A stretch of 64,000 bases of DNA from Actinomyces denticolens (GCF_002072185.1 NZ_MVIW01000013.1:1-64000), one strand, 5' to 3'; shown: positions 26,564-36,285, counted from the stretch's first letter. Notes: generated by a model from the sequence alone, not told the origin. Program-made: numbers and translations.

Positions 26564-27727
26564 CTACTTCTTCTTCCCCGAGTCCCGCGAGCCGTCGTAG
26601 GCATCGAGGATCCGCTCGATCGGGCTGGAGTACTGCGACGCCGTCGCCGGGCCCCGCCACCGGATGCCCGCCGCCCGAATGCCCGGGGAGTAGTCGTGGA
26701 GGCGGATGGTGGCGGCGGGGTTGTAGGCGACCTCCGCCGGCTCACCGGCCCGCCCGCCGCTGGAGCCGCCCACGCCGCCCGGACCGACCCCGCCGGCATC
26801 GGTGCCCTCGTCCTGCCAGGTGCCGGAGTACGCGTAGCGGTCATCATCATCGGGCAGCTTCCAGCTGCTGATGTACTCGCGGTAGTGCGCGAGGCCCGCG
26901 TCCCCTCCGGGCGGGGCCTCGGCGGCGAGGGCACGGCGGGCGAGGGCGTCTGCGCGGGCGCGGATCTCCGCCGCCATCGCGTCGAGCTCGTCGAGGGCGG
27001 CGCCCGGGGTCAGGGCCCCGGAGGCGATCCGGGCGCGCAGGGCGGTGAGCCGGGCGCCGCAGACACGGGCCCAGCCGAGCTCGGAGTCGGTGGTGGGGGT
27101 GGTTGGGCCGTCGCCGCCCGTCTCCCGGCAGAGCTCACGGAGGGTTCCCAGGTCCTCGCGCAAGGGGCCGCACTCGTTCTCCCAGGCGTCCTCCCAGCCC
27201 GGGGTCAGGGTGAGGAGGGTGGCGGCGTTGTGGACGGCGTCGTTGATGGCGCTCAGGTCGGAGACGTCGTCGCTCAGCTCGGTGGCGACCTCGCGCAGGG
27301 CGGGGTCGTGCCAGTCGATCCAGCGCATCCGCCCGACGCCGGCGAGGACCTCGCCGATCTCGTGCTGTCTCCCCTCGTACCAGCGCAGGCGCTTGAGGAC
27401 CTGGGCTCCATGGGCGTCGTCGGTGGGGATGCGGGCGGCGTCAGCGCGCGCGGCATCGGCGCCGGCCTCGGCCCGCGAGTAGGAGTCCTGGGCCTGGTGG
27501 AGCATCCGGCGACCGCGCCGCGGCGGGGAGAGGATCTCGTCCTCAAGGATCAGGGCGCCGCAGGCCACCAGCACGACGACGATGAACCAGCCCTCCAGGT
27601 CGAGGTCCAGCATGACGATCAGGACGGCGGGGATGGCGAAGAAGATCGCCGTGATGACGCCCATGGGGATGAGCGCGCGGACGGCGCGGCGCGCGGAGGG
27701 ATGCGGGAGCGAGGTCGGGGAACTCAC
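26564..27727 (-). CDS. two-helix membrane protein with cytosolic coiled-coil-like domain, unknown function
   Basis: A protein of 387 residues. Two adjacent helices (residues ~18-62: LIPMGVITAIFFAIPAVLIV and FIVVVLVACGALIL) anchor it; the rest is a hydrophilic, largely helical cytosolic region with several Trp residues, a Gly-rich linker near residue 325 and a Lys-rich C-terminus (GKKK). I do not recognise a family. GTG start; TAGGCT lies 6 nt upstream, so it has its own leaderless promoter, 70 bp from the ridA stop. Confidence 0.7.
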   Translation of the reverse strand: MSSPTSLPHPSARRAVRALIPMGVITAIFFAIPAVLIVMLDLDLEGWFIVVVLVACGALILEDEILSPPRRGRRMLHQAQDSYSRAEAGADAARADAARIPTDDAHGAQVLKRLRWYEGRQHEIGEVLAGVGRMRWIDWHDPALREVATELSDDVSDLSAINDAVHNAATLLTLTPGWEDAWENECGPLREDLGTLRELCRETGGDGPTTPTTDSELGWARVCGARLTALRARIASGALTPGAALDELDAMAAEIRARADALARRALAAEAPPGGDAGLAHYREYISSWKLPDDDDRYAYSGTWQDEGTDAGGVGPGGVGGSSGGRAGEPAEVAYNPAATIRLHDYSPGIRAAGIRWRGPATASQYSSPIERILDAYDGSRDSGKKK

Positions 27728-27733
27728 GGCCGC

Positions 27734-27739
27734 AGCCTA
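27734..27739 (-). promoter_or_regulatory. predicted -10 element of the 27727 gene (leaderless)
   Basis: Minus-strand TAGGCT, 6 nt before the GTG start. Confidence 0.5.
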
Positions 27740-27797
27740 CCAAGCCCGGAATCCCAACGTTTCAGGGGCTCCAAGGGGCGGCCACGACTCAACCCGC

Positions 27798-28193
27798 TCA
27801 GGGGCGAACGGCGATGGCCTCGATCTCCACGCCGGCGCCCAGGGGCAGAGCGGCGACGCCGAACGCCGCCCGGGCGGGCAGGGCCTCGCCGGTGAAGTAG
27901 CGGGCGTAGACCTCGTTGACGGCGGCGAAGTCGGCGATGTCGGCGAGCAGGACCGTGGTCTTGACGACGTTCTCGTAGGCCAGCCCCGCCTCGGCGAGGA
28001 TCGCGCCCACGTTCTTCAGGGCCTGCTCGGCCTGGGCCGCGATGCCGCCGTCGACGAGCGCGCCGGTGGCGGGGTCGAGCGGCACCTGACCGGAGACGAA
28101 GACGAGGGAGCCGGGCGCGTCGGCGGCGCTCACTCCCTGGGAGTAAGGGCCGACGGCGGCCGGGGCCTGGGCGGTGGCGATGCGGGTGGGCAT
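27798..28193 (-). CDS. ridA: RidA family enamine/imine deaminase
   Basis: A 131-residue cytosolic protein that hydrolyses reactive 2-aminoacrylate-type enamines made by PLP enzymes. The family signature is complete: AVGPYSQGV near the N-terminus, FVSGQVPLDP, and the substrate-binding Arg in PARAAFGVAALPLGAGVEIEAIAV. RidA forms trimers. The ATG at 28193 has GAGGAG upstream; a longer frame starting at 28358 would overlap the pgm promoter region and is not supported. Confidence 0.95.
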   Translation of the reverse strand: MPTRIATAQAPAAVGPYSQGVSAADAPGSLVFVSGQVPLDPATGALVDGGIAAQAEQALKNVGAILAEAGLAYENVVKTTVLLADIADFAAVNEVYARYFTGEALPARAAFGVAALPLGAGVEIEAIAVRP

Positions 28194-28453
28194 GGGTCTC
28201 CTCGGATTCTCGGTACGGGTCGCCTGGACAACAGCCACCATAGATGAGCCGGCCGCGATGAGCGCCGCAGCGCCCGAGGCCCAAGCGCGGTCAGGGCGAA
28301 CGTTGTCCCTGGGCACTGGCGGATGCGCAACGCCGGCGGAACGCACCGCTCCCGCCATGGGAGGATCCGACCCCCGCAGCCCTTTTCCGTCTCGCTGGGC
28401 GTGGAATCCCCGTCCATTTGGCGGATATGCTCGGCCTCAGCGGTGGCGCATGA

Positions 28454-28459
28454 CACACT
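28454..28459 (+). promoter_or_regulatory. predicted -10 element of pgm (leaderless)
   Basis: CACACT then 6 nt and the ATG; no Shine-Dalgarno. Confidence 0.45.
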
Positions 28460-28465
28460 GCCCTT

Positions 28466-30145
28466 ATGCATCCACGCGCAGGAACAGTTGCCCAGCCCGA
28501 GGACCTCATCGACGTCGATGAGGTCACGTCCGCCTACTACGACCTCGTCCCCGACCCCGCCAACCCCGCCCAGAAGGTCGTCTTCGGCACCTCCGGGCAC
28601 CGCGGATCCTCCCTCGACACCGCCTTCAACGAGGCCCACATCGTCGCCACCACCGCGGCGATCGTCGAGTACCGCCGCTCCCAGGGCACCGACGGCGTCC
28701 TCTACATCGGCCGCGACACGCACGCCCTGTCCGAGCCCGCCTGGCGCACCGCCATCGAGGTGCTCGCCGGCGCCGGCGTCACCACCGCCGTCGACGCCCG
28801 CGGCTCCTATACGCCCACGCCCGCCGTCTCGCACTCCATCCTCCTGGCCAACGGCGTGGGCACCGAGGCGGGCCCGCGCACCAGCGGCCCCGGCCTGGCC
28901 GACGGCATCGTCGTCACCCCCTCCCACAACCCCCCGCGCGACGGCGGCTTCAAGTACAACCCGCCGCACGGCGGCCCCGCCGACTCCGACGCCACCAGCT
29001 GGATCGCCGCCCGGGCCAACGAGCTGCTCGCCTCCGGCTGGCGCGACGTTCCGCGCGTGCCCATCGCCGAGGCCCTCGAGGGGCCCCACGTCATCAAGCA
29101 CGACTACCTCGAGACCTACGTCTCCGATCTCGAGAGCGTCATCGACATGGAGGCCATCCGCGCCGCCGGCGTGCGCATCGGCGCCGACCCGCTGGGCGGG
29201 GCCTCCGTGGACTACTGGGGCGCCATCGGCGAGCGCTACGGCCTCGATCTGACGGTCGTCAACCCGAAGGTGGACCCCGCCTGGTCCTTCATGACGCTGG
29301 ACTGGGACGGCAAGATCCGCATGGACTGCTCCTCCCCCAACGCCATGGCCTCCCTGCGCACCGCCATGACCCCCGACGCCGAGGGCAACACCCCCTACGA
29401 CGTCGCCACCGGGAACGACGCCGACTCCGACCGCCACGGCATCGTGACCCCCGACGGGCTCATGAACCCCAACCACTACCTGGCCGTCGCCATCGAGTAC
29501 CTCTTCACCCACCGCCCCGGCTGGCGGGCCGACGCGAAGGTCGGCAAGACCCTCGTCTCCTCCTCCCTCATCGACCGGGTCGTGTCCGCGATGGGCCGCG
29601 AGCTCATCGAGGTGCCCGTCGGCTTCAAGCACTTCGTGCCCGGCCTGCTCGACGGCTCGGTGGGCTTCGGCGGTGAGGAGAGCGCCGGCGCCTCCTTCCT
29701 GCGCAAGGACGGCACCGTGTGGTCCACGGACAAGGACGGCATCATCCTGGCCCTCCTGGCCAGCGAGATCATCGCCGTCACCGGCAAGTCCCCCTCCCAG
29801 CTCCACGACGAGCAGGTCGAGCGCTTCGGCGCCTCCGCCTACGCGCGCATCGACGCCGCCGCCACCAAGGAGGAGAAGGCCAAGCTCGCCGCGCTGGCCC
29901 CCGAGGACGTCACGGCCACCGAGCTCGCCGGTGAGCCCATCACCGCGCGCCTCGTCAAGGCCCCCGGCAACGGCCAACCGATCGGCGGCCTCAAGGTGAC
30001 CACCGAGAGCGCCTGGTTCGCGGCCCGCCCGTCCGGCACGGAGGACGTCTACAAGATCTACGCCGAGTCCTTCAAGGGCGCCGAGCACCTGGCCCTCGTC
30101 CAGGACGAGGCCAAGAAGGTCGTCGCCGCCGCCCTCGGGAGTTGA
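28466..30145 (+). CDS. pgm: phosphoglucomutase (alpha-D-glucose phosphate-specific)
   Basis: Interconverts glucose 1-phosphate and glucose 6-phosphate, linking glycolysis with glycogen and cell-wall sugar nucleotides. The 559-residue protein has the four-domain layout of the family. The phosphoserine loop is [11 protein letters not shown] (residues ~152-162), the metal loop is NDADSDRHG, the sugar-binding loop is [11 protein letters not shown], and the C-terminal phosphate loop contains [14 protein letters not shown]. Length and motifs are those of the PgmA class rather than the phosphomannomutase class. Confidence 0.97.
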   Translation: MHPRAGTVAQPEDLIDVDEVTSAYYDLVPDPANPAQKVVFGTSGHRGSSLDTAFNEAHIVATTAAIVEYRRSQGTDGVLYIGRDTHALSEPAWRTAIEVLAGAGVTTAVDARGSYTPTPAVSHSILLANGVGTEAGPRTSGPGLADGIVVTPSHNPPRDGGFKYNPPHGGPADSDATSWIAARANELLASGWRDVPRVPIAEALEGPHVIKHDYLETYVSDLESVIDMEAIRAAGVRIGADPLGGASVDYWGAIGERYGLDLTVVNPKVDPAWSFMTLDWDGKIRMDCSSPNAMASLRTAMTPDAEGNTPYDVATGNDADSDRHGIVTPDGLMNPNHYLAVAIEYLFTHRPGWRADAKVGKTLVSSSLIDRVVSAMGRELIEVPVGFKHFVPGLLDGSVGFGGEESAGASFLRKDGTVWSTDKDGIILALLASEIIAVTGKSPSQLHDEQVERFGASAYARIDAAATKEEKAKLAALAPEDVTATELAGEPITARLVKAPGNGQPIGGLKVTTESAWFAARPSGTEDVYKIYAESFKGAEHLALVQDEAKKVVAAALGS

Positions 30146-30277
30146 CGGACTCTCCTCAGGGGTGGTGGTGCCGGTCCGCGGGGCCGCACCACCACCCCGA
30201 TCCTCACCCGATCGCGCAACCCCGACGGCGCGGCGCCCGGGAGATGACAGTGCTGACACGCTGGTGGGCGGCGCCCG

Positions 30278-30283
30278 TAGGCT
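30278..30283 (+). promoter_or_regulatory. predicted -10 element of the YwiC-like gene (leaderless)
   Basis: TAGGCT, 7 nt before ATG 30291. A CTGACA-like hexamer lies further upstream but the spacing is long. Confidence 0.5.
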
Positions 30284-30290
30284 GGCCCGC

Positions 30291-31220
30291 ATGACGCAGA
30301 CCCGTCCCTCCGCGCCGTCGAGGCGGACTCCCCGTCGGCCCGGTCGGAAGCCCCGCCCGACGCAGGAGCAGATCCGCCGCCAGCCGGGCCGCCGAGCCTG
30401 GGTGCCGAACCAGCACGGGGCGTGGGCGATGCTCATCGTCCCGGCGATGGTCGGCTGGGTGGTCGGCGGCTGGAGCTGGCTCAACCTCCTGCTGCTGCCG
30501 GCCTGGTGGAACGGCTACCTCACCTACTGGGCCTGGTCGCAGTGGCTGCGCACGCGCTCGGCCCGCAAGCGCGCCCTCCTCATCCCCCCGCTGGTCACCT
30601 ACACGGCGCTCACCGCGGGGCTCGGGCTGCTGACGATCCTCCTGGCCCCCTACCTGCTGCAGTGGGCCGTCCCGATGCTGCCACTGCTGGGCATCGCCGC
30701 TCACGAGGTGTGGCGGGGCCGGGAGCGCTCGCTGGCCTCCGGGCTGTCGACGACGACGGCCGCCAGCCTCATGGCCGGCATCACCTACCACCTGGCGGTC
30801 CAGGGGCGGGGTGGCTTCCTCGGCACCGGTGCCGGGGCGACGGCGCTCGTTGGGGCGAGCCCCAATGGCGAGCTCACGGGCTGGGCGTGGTCCTGGGCGG
30901 CCGTCGCGCTCATCACCGCCTATTTCGCGGGGACGGTCCCGTACATCAAGTCGATGATCCGCGAGCGCTTCAACACCCGTCTGCTCGTGGGGTGCACGGC
31001 GGCCCACGCCGTCGTCGCCGCGATCGTGGTCTGGGCGGCGGCCGGGGGCTATGTCCCCTGGGCGCACGCGATCCTGTGGGTCGTGCTGGCGATCCGCGCC
31101 TGGGTCATGCCGACGCTCCAGTGGCGCCAGGTGCGCCTCAAGCACCGGCCCCTGCGGCCGGGGACGATGGGCATCGTGGAGATGGTCTTCTGCGTCCTGT
31201 TCCTCGTCACGATCGCCTGA
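30291..31220 (+). CDS. YwiC-like family membrane protein
   Basis: A 309-residue polytopic membrane protein with a ~45-residue basic cytosolic N-terminus and eight or nine helices. The motif WVPNQHGAWAMLIVP marks the YwiC-like family, whose fold resembles UbiA prenyltransferases; the biochemical role is not established. The expected UbiA metal-binding Asp clusters are not clear here. ATG 30291 is preferred over an upstream in-frame start because of the -10 element just before it. Confidence 0.88.
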   Translation: MTQTRPSAPSRRTPRRPGRKPRPTQEQIRRQPGRRAWVPNQHGAWAMLIVPAMVGWVVGGWSWLNLLLLPAWWNGYLTYWAWSQWLRTRSARKRALLIPPLVTYTALTAGLGLLTILLAPYLLQWAVPMLPLLGIAAHEVWRGRERSLASGLSTTTAASLMAGITYHLAVQGRGGFLGTGAGATALVGASPNGELTGWAWSWAAVALITAYFAGTVPYIKSMIRERFNTRLLVGCTAAHAVVAAIVVWAAAGGYVPWAHAILWVVLAIRAWVMPTLQWRQVRLKHRPLRPGTMGIVEMVFCVLFLVTIA

Positions 31221-31266
31221 GCGGAAACGCCCTCAGCCCTCAGCCCTCAGAAACCGTCTCGGCCCG

Positions 31267-31305
31267 GCGTTGCGCCCTCATCCTCGCAGTTTGAGGGCGC
31301 AACGC
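31267..31305. terminator. bidirectional terminator hairpin
   Basis: Arms 31267-31280 and 31292-31305 pair perfectly over 14 bp with an 11-nt loop, and CCGTCTC (31254-31260) with GAGACGG (31312-31318) extend it. It lies between convergent genes. Confidence 0.7.
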
Positions 31306-31373
31306 GGGGGTGAGACGGTATTTGCAGGGCGAGGGCGCAGGAGCGGGATGAGGGCGCAGACGGGGCAGGCCGG

Positions 31374-32510
31374 TCAGGCGCGCTTGCCCGGCCAGGAGGC
31401 CGCCGCGGCGAGAACGCGCTCGTTCTCCTCGGGAGTGCCCACCGAGATGCGCACACCCTCCCCGACGAAGGGCCGCACGAGGATGCCGACCGCCTCGAAG
31501 TGCGCAGCCAGGCGGGCGGTATCCTCCCCCGCCCCGAGCCAATAGAAGTTGCCCTGGGCGTCCGGAACCGTCCAGCCCTGATCGCGCAGCGCGGCGAGGA
31601 CCCGGTCCCGCTCGACGGCGACGGCGCGCGCCCGCCCGGCCGTCTCGGCCAGAGCCGGTGGGACGATGGCGGCAGCGGCGGCGGCCTGCGCGGGCAGGCT
31701 CACCCCGAAGGGCGTGGCCACGGAGCGGATCGCCGAGGCGAGCGCCGGCTCGGCCACGAGGTAGCCCACCCTCATGCCGGCCAGGGCGTGAGCCTTGGAG
31801 AAGGTCCGGGAGACCACGAGGCCGGGGTGGTCGGCGAGCAGGTCGAGGGCGTTGCCGACCGCCGGATCGGTGACGAAGTCGAGGTAGGCCTCATCGACGA
31901 GCACGAGCGCGCCGTCGGGGGCGCCATCCACCAGCGCCTCCAGCTCTGCGGCGGTCAGAGCGGGGCCGGTCGGGTTGTTCGGGGTGCAGGCCATGATGAC
32001 CCGGGTGGCCGGCCCGCAGGCGGCGAGCATGGCGGGCACATCGTGGCGGCCCTCGGCGGTGACGGGGACGCGCACGACCCGCGCCCCGGCCACCGCGATG
32101 CAGATCGGGTAGGCCTCGAAGGACCGCCAGGGGACCACGACCTCGTCACCCGGTTCGCAGACCGTGTCGAGCAGGTGCTGGATGAGGGCGACGGAGCCGT
32201 TGCCGAGCACGATCTGCGAGGGGTCGATCCCGTGCTCGGCGTGCCGGGCGGCCAGGGCCTCGGCCAGCGACTGCCCGGTCATCTCCGGGTAGCGGTTGAC
32301 GCCCGCGGCGGCGTCGGTGAGGGCGGCGAGCACGGAGTCCTGGACCGGGTAGGGCAGCTCGTTGGAGGAGAGCTTGGCGATGCCCTCGCCCTGGGGGCGG
32401 GCGCCGGGCACGTAGGCGGGCAGGGCTGCGATGTCGCGGCGCAGCGGGACGGCCGGGGCGGCGGGCGCAGGCGCTGCGGCGCCCATGGCGGGAGTGCTCG
32501 TGCTGCTCAT
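31374..32510 (-). CDS. aminotransferase, HisC/aromatic type
   Basis: A 378-residue class I/II PLP aminotransferase. The PLP Lys lies in SRTFSKAHALAGMRVGY. Also present are SSNELPYPV, YPEMTGQSLAEALAARHG-type substrate loops, the cofactor-binding ACTPNNPTGP, DEAYLDFV and the C-terminal Arg in GEGVRISVGTPEEN. This is the histidinol-phosphate aminotransferase family. In actinobacteria the single-copy version outside a his operon often acts on phenylpyruvate (Pat), and no other his gene is nearby. Which reaction it runs cannot be told from sequence. Confidence 0.9.
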   Translation of the reverse strand: MSSTSTPAMGAAAPAPAAPAVPLRRDIAALPAYVPGARPQGEGIAKLSSNELPYPVQDSVLAALTDAAAGVNRYPEMTGQSLAEALAARHAEHGIDPSQIVLGNGSVALIQHLLDTVCEPGDEVVVPWRSFEAYPICIAVAGARVVRVPVTAEGRHDVPAMLAACGPATRVIMACTPNNPTGPALTAAELEALVDGAPDGALVLVDEAYLDFVTDPAVGNALDLLADHPGLVVSRTFSKAHALAGMRVGYLVAEPALASAIRSVATPFGVSLPAQAAAAAAIVPPALAETAGRARAVAVERDRVLAALRDQGWTVPDAQGNFYWLGAGEDTARLAAHFEAVGILVRPFVGEGVRISVGTPEENERVLAAAASWPGKRA

Positions 32511-32585
32511 GCCCGTATCCTTCCACTCGTGGAGGGATCGGCGCCTCGCCGTCTGCGCCTCAGTCCCCGGCTCTCCCGGCCTCCG

Positions 32586-34574
32586 TCAGGACTCGCGGGT
32601 GACGTCGAAGACCACCTCGGTGGTGGTGGCCCCCTGCTCCCCCGCCCCGGTGAGCCCGGAGAGGTCGCGCGAGTAGTCGGCGAAGGCCTGCTCGCTGCTC
32701 TCGGCGCCGCGCACGGCGTCGGCGTAGACGGACTCGCTGTGAGTGCCTTCCCCTCGGGTGTCGACATAGGCGGTGGCCCGGTTGGGGGTGGCCGGGTTGG
32801 TGGAGGCGTCGAGCCCGGGCACGACGTCGCTGGTGGACTCCAGGTGGAGGGCGCGGGTGCCGTCCGGCAGGACCACCCCGGAGGTGGGGCCGCCCGCGGT
32901 CAGGATGCTCGTGATCGTGTAGTTCTCCGTGATGGCGGGGTCGGAGGCGATGTTGACCGCCGTCATCGCGCCCTGGGAGTGCCCGTAGATCCCGACCTCC
33001 TCGCCCGGCTGGATCCCTGACTGCCTCATCGCCGTGACGACGGCGGCCTCCATGTCCGTGGGGCGCCCGGAGACGGCCTGGAGGTTGGTCTGGAGGTCCT
33101 GGGGGTTGGAGTCCCCGCTGGTCCACTCCGTGGTTCCGGGGACGACGACCACCCAACTGCGCGTGCCGTCGGCGTGGTCCGTGCGCAGGATCGAGATGGC
33201 GCCGGCGCCGTCGGCCTGGGCCTGTCCCTTGACGGTCTGGGCGTGGTCGAGGAGCTCGGAGGCGGTGGATGGGGGCGAGTCGATCCGGCTGCCCGTCAGG
33301 TCCTGGGCGGCGATGTCGGTGCCCAGGCCGAAGGGATCCTGGGGGCCGGGCGGGATGCGGACCGTGGTGCCCGCGGCGCCCTTCCTGTTGTGCGGAGCGA
33401 TGAGCAGGCCGGTCGGCTCGCCGTGGCGGGTGGCCCCGGCCCTCTCCGATTCGAGCGCCAGGGCGTAGGCGACGCGCTGCATGGGGGTGAGGGAGGATGT
33501 GGGCACCTTCCGGCTGCCCACCTGCACCTCAGGGGGGAGTTCCGCCGTCGCCCTGGCGTCGAGCCGCCCCGCGGATGCCCTCAGGAACTCCTGGATGGTG
33601 GCTCCCTCCCTGCCGGTGGCCCCCTTCCTCGCCCAGGCGCCGAGGCAGGCCAGCCCGATGAGGTTGCTCATGGCCCACTCCGAGGTGACATCGCTCTTGA
33701 GCAGGAGCTGCAGGTCCTCCAGGACCACCTGGGCGTCATCGGGCATGAGGCCGTGGGTGGTGAGGATGTCGACGAGGACGGCGGCGGGCAGCCAGGCGCC
33801 GGCTGTGAGCAGCAGCCCGCTCCCGACGGCCGCGCCGGCCGCGAGCGCCTCCTGGGACGGGCCGTAGCCGCGGGCGCCGACGTCGGCGTCGGTGCGAACC
33901 GTGGCGCCGTTCTCGGCGTCGGTGTACATGAGGGAGCAGGCTGACACATCCGCTGCCAGCGAAGTGAGGGTGCTCGACGCGGCACTGAGCGAGCCCGTGC
34001 CGGTGAGCAGGGCGTCGCAAGCGGAGATGAGGGCTCTGCGCTTGCGCTCGAAGGCGGCCACGGGCAGCTCGACGAGATTCGCGACGAATGATGAATCGGC
34101 GTCGGGCAGGAGCGAGCCGCCGGTCTGGGCGCCGGTGACCGTGTTGTAGCTGGGGTCCTGGGCGATGATGTCCGCCGGGACGGTCGCGTTCTCGGCGTCG
34201 GTCTTGGCGCTGCGCACATGCGTCGCCGCGGTGTCGAGGTGGCCGGCGGCGGTGGTGAGGGAGGCCGCGAGGGCATCCAGGTCCGCCGTGCTCACCGAGA
34301 TGGAAGAGCCCCCGGCCACGAGGACGAGCGGGCGGCCCCGGGTCATGCCCCAGGTGTGGCCGGAGGTGACTGGCGGCGCTGAGGGCGGCGCCGTCGGGGT
34401 GGGGGCGGGCCCCGGCTGGGCGGTCGGCACGGGGCTCGGCGCCTCGGTGGGTGAGGGCGAGGGACGGGGATTCGCCGAGGGCTCGGCGTGGTGGGCCCAG
34501 CCCATCGGCGTCGGCGGGGGGCTGGGCGGCAGGACGGGGTCCGCGCTCAGCGGACTGGCGGCCACGGGCGTCAT
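32586..34574 (-). CDS. large Ser hydrolase (alpha/beta fold) paired with a WXG100-like protein
   Basis: A 662-residue protein. The first ~75 residues are Pro/Ser/Thr-rich; residues ~90-230 form a helical region (ADLDALAASLTTAAGHLDTAATHV...) reminiscent of WXG/LXG secretion domains. The middle is helical with a hydrophobic stretch near residue 255, and the C-terminal ~230 residues are an alpha/beta hydrolase with strand WVVVVPGT, nucleophile elbow GIYGHSQGAM, and candidate Asp (DVVPG) and His (GEGTHSES). No classical signal peptide is seen. The ATG overlaps the stop of the 70-residue WXG-like gene by 4 bp, and GAGGAGG precedes it. An exported esterase or lipase using type VII secretion is a reasonable inference; no secretion machinery is in the window. 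Confidence 0.7.
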   Translation of the reverse strand: MTPVAASPLSADPVLPPSPPPTPMGWAHHAEPSANPRPSPSPTEAPSPVPTAQPGPAPTPTAPPSAPPVTSGHTWGMTRGRPLVLVAGGSSISVSTADLDALAASLTTAAGHLDTAATHVRSAKTDAENATVPADIIAQDPSYNTVTGAQTGGSLLPDADSSFVANLVELPVAAFERKRRALISACDALLTGTGSLSAASSTLTSLAADVSACSLMYTDAENGATVRTDADVGARGYGPSQEALAAGAAVGSGLLLTAGAWLPAAVLVDILTTHGLMPDDAQVVLEDLQLLLKSDVTSEWAMSNLIGLACLGAWARKGATGREGATIQEFLRASAGRLDARATAELPPEVQVGSRKVPTSSLTPMQRVAYALALESERAGATRHGEPTGLLIAPHNRKGAAGTTVRIPPGPQDPFGLGTDIAAQDLTGSRIDSPPSTASELLDHAQTVKGQAQADGAGAISILRTDHADGTRSWVVVVPGTTEWTSGDSNPQDLQTNLQAVSGRPTDMEAAVVTAMRQSGIQPGEEVGIYGHSQGAMTAVNIASDPAITENYTITSILTAGGPTSGVVLPDGTRALHLESTSDVVPGLDASTNPATPNRATAYVDTRGEGTHSESVYADAVRGAESSEQAFADYSRDLSGLTGAGEQGATTTEVVFDVTRES

Positions 34575-34783
34575 GACGCGCCTCCTCGCATCGCGTCGAA
34601 GTCCTTGGCGGCGTCGGCCGCGGTGTCGAGGAGCGTGTTGAGGGCCGGGATGAGCAGGACGGCCGAGTCCAGGGCGCTCTGGCACTGGTTGGCGGCCAGC
34701 CCGGTCCAGCTGGCGGGGACGGTGGAGGGGACGGATGCGGCGTCGACCTCGGTATCGGCCGACGCGATGTCGAGCTGTGCCAT
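34571..34783 (-). CDS. WXG100/ESAT-6-like small protein
   Basis: A protein of 70 residues, with ASWTGLAANQCQSALDSAV (a W-x-G turn between helices) and a helical C-terminal half ending DFDAMRGGAS. It is shorter than the usual 95-100 residues and carries a Cys. It is translationally coupled to the large hydrolase that follows, as type VII secretion partners often are. TACCGT 6 nt before the ATG suggests a leaderless start; an upstream in-frame ATG at 34915 would precede this promoter. Confidence 0.65.
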   Translation of the reverse strand: MAQLDIASADTEVDAASVPSTVPASWTGLAANQCQSALDSAVLLIPALNTLLDTAADAAKDFDAMRGGAS

Positions 34784-34789
34784 GGCTCG

Positions 34790-34795
34790 ACGGTA
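34790..34795 (-). promoter_or_regulatory. predicted -10 element of the WXG100-like gene (leaderless)
   Basis: Minus-strand TACCGT, 6 nt before ATG 34783. Confidence 0.45.
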
Positions 34796-34933
34796 GGTCG
34801 GCCCCGGAACGCCCCGGGCGGGGCGTCCCCAGAGGCCGTCCCGGGCCATGCGTGAGAGCGTCTGTGGTTCACGGGAATGGAGTGGAACGGGACCGGCGCG
34901 CCGCGGTCGTCCCACGCGAGGGGCGGGGGAGCC

Positions 34934-35605
34934 TCAGGCGGCGGTTCTCCGACGCCGGGCCCGGCGCTCGCGGCGAACGGCGAGCATCGCCTCGACGTCG
35001 GCGACGACGGCCAGCACGACCACCCACCACCAGGAGACGCCCGGCGGTCGCGAGCCCTCGGCCATGCCCGCCGCAAATCCCGCCACGACGACGCCGCCGG
35101 CGACCGCCATGGACAGCGCCGTCGCCGCCCGGCGCGCCCCGGCGCCGAGGCCCGCGCGCAACCAGGCCCCGAGATTGCCGATGACCATGGCCGCACCCGC
35201 GCAGGCAGCGGCGGTCAGGAGGGTGTGCGGGGCGCCGGAGAGGCGCAGCCCGATCCACAGCCCGAGGGACAGGGCGCTCACGGTGAGGTCGACGAGGAAC
35301 ACCCGGGTGGCGGTGACCACGCCCGCGGGCAGACGGCGGTCCGCGGGCAGGTCGCGATCGAGGGCGAGGACGGCGCCGGCGGCGAGGAGGAGCAGGGCGG
35401 CGGGCCAGGGCGCCACGGGCAGGTCGCGCGGAGCGAGCCGGCCCGCCCAGGCGCCGGCGGCGGCCAAGAGGAGGGCTCCCGCACCGATCCAGGGAAGAGC
35501 GGTGGTCAGGGGCGCTCGGGCACGATCGGCCACGGGCACGAGCTCGGCGATCCAGGCGGGAGGCTCGGGAGGCTCGGCCCTCTCGCCGCCCGGCGGCCCG
35601 CTCAT
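34934..35605 (-). CDS. polytopic membrane protein, unknown function
   Basis: A protein of 223 residues with a short Pro/Glu-rich cytosolic N-terminus and about six hydrophobic segments (e.g. LPWIGAGALLLAAAGAW, PAALLLLAAGAVLAL, WWWVVVLAVVADVEAML), ending in an Arg-rich tail. No family is recognised. The start at 35605 overlaps the methyltransferase stop by 4 bp, so the two are co-translated. Confidence 0.7.
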   Translation of the reverse strand: MSGPPGGERAEPPEPPAWIAELVPVADRARAPLTTALPWIGAGALLLAAAGAWAGRLAPRDLPVAPWPAALLLLAAGAVLALDRDLPADRRLPAGVVTATRVFLVDLTVSALSLGLWIGLRLSGAPHTLLTAAACAGAAMVIGNLGAWLRAGLGAGARRAATALSMAVAGGVVVAGFAAGMAEGSRPPGVSWWWVVVLAVVADVEAMLAVRRERRARRRRTAA

Positions 35606-36285
35606 GCCGTCTCCGGGCGGCGCAGGCAGATGAGGGCGTCGGAGCGGCGACCGGCCTCGCCGTCGGGTCCCGCGGCCTCGCGCCAGCGCTCCTCGGAGGC
35701 CTCGATCGTCCAACCGTCGACGGCGTCGCCGAGGCCCTCGATGAGGTCGTCGGGGGTGTAGGTGTGGGCGTGGTGGCGGTGCCACGGCGGGTTGACGCAG
35801 TGGACGGCGGCCACGAGGCGCCCGCCGGGGGCGACTCGCGCGGCGGCGTCGCGCAGGAGGGCCGGCAGGTTGATGGCGCCGGGCTCGGGCCCGCCGTGCA
35901 TGTAGAAGGAGGTGACGAGGTCGAAGGGGCCCTCGGGGAGGGTATCGGCGGTGACGTCGTGGACGCGGGCCCGGACGCGCTCGGCCACGCCGCGTCGGCC
36001 GGCCTCGGCGTTGAGGCGCTCGACGGCGGTGGGGGCGAGGTCGAGGCCGGTGGCCCGCCAGCCGTGCTCGGCGAGCCAGAGGACATCGGCCCCCTCCCCG
36101 CAGCCGATGTCGAGGGCGGTGCCGGCGGGCCAGTCGGCGGCGAGCTCGGGGAGCCAGTCGTTGGCGTGCCCGGACCAGAGCCGGTCGACGCCGGAGTACC
36201 GGGCCTCCCACTCCTCCTGGCGGGCGGTGATGGGGCTGTGGGCGGCGGGCCGCGAGGCGGTGGAGCGCGAGTCGTCATACGTCAT
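35602..36285 (-). CDS. class I SAM-dependent methyltransferase
   Basis: A 227-residue cytosolic methyltransferase. The SAM-binding loop is ALDIGCGEGADVLWLA, followed by the acidic strand end GLDLAPTAVERL and the post-motif FDLVTSFYMHGG. It belongs to the small UbiE/tellurite-type (Methyltransf_25) group; the substrate is unknown. TACGCT lies 6 nt before the ATG (leaderless). It is coupled to the membrane protein downstream. Confidence 0.9.
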   Translation of the reverse strand: MTYDDSRSTASRPAAHSPITARQEEWEARYSGVDRLWSGHANDWLPELAADWPAGTALDIGCGEGADVLWLAEHGWRATGLDLAPTAVERLNAEAGRRGVAERVRARVHDVTADTLPEGPFDLVTSFYMHGGPEPGAINLPALLRDAAARVAPGGRLVAAVHCVNPPWHRHHAHTYTPDDLIEGLGDAVDGWTIEASEERWREAAGPDGEAGRRSDALICLRRPETA

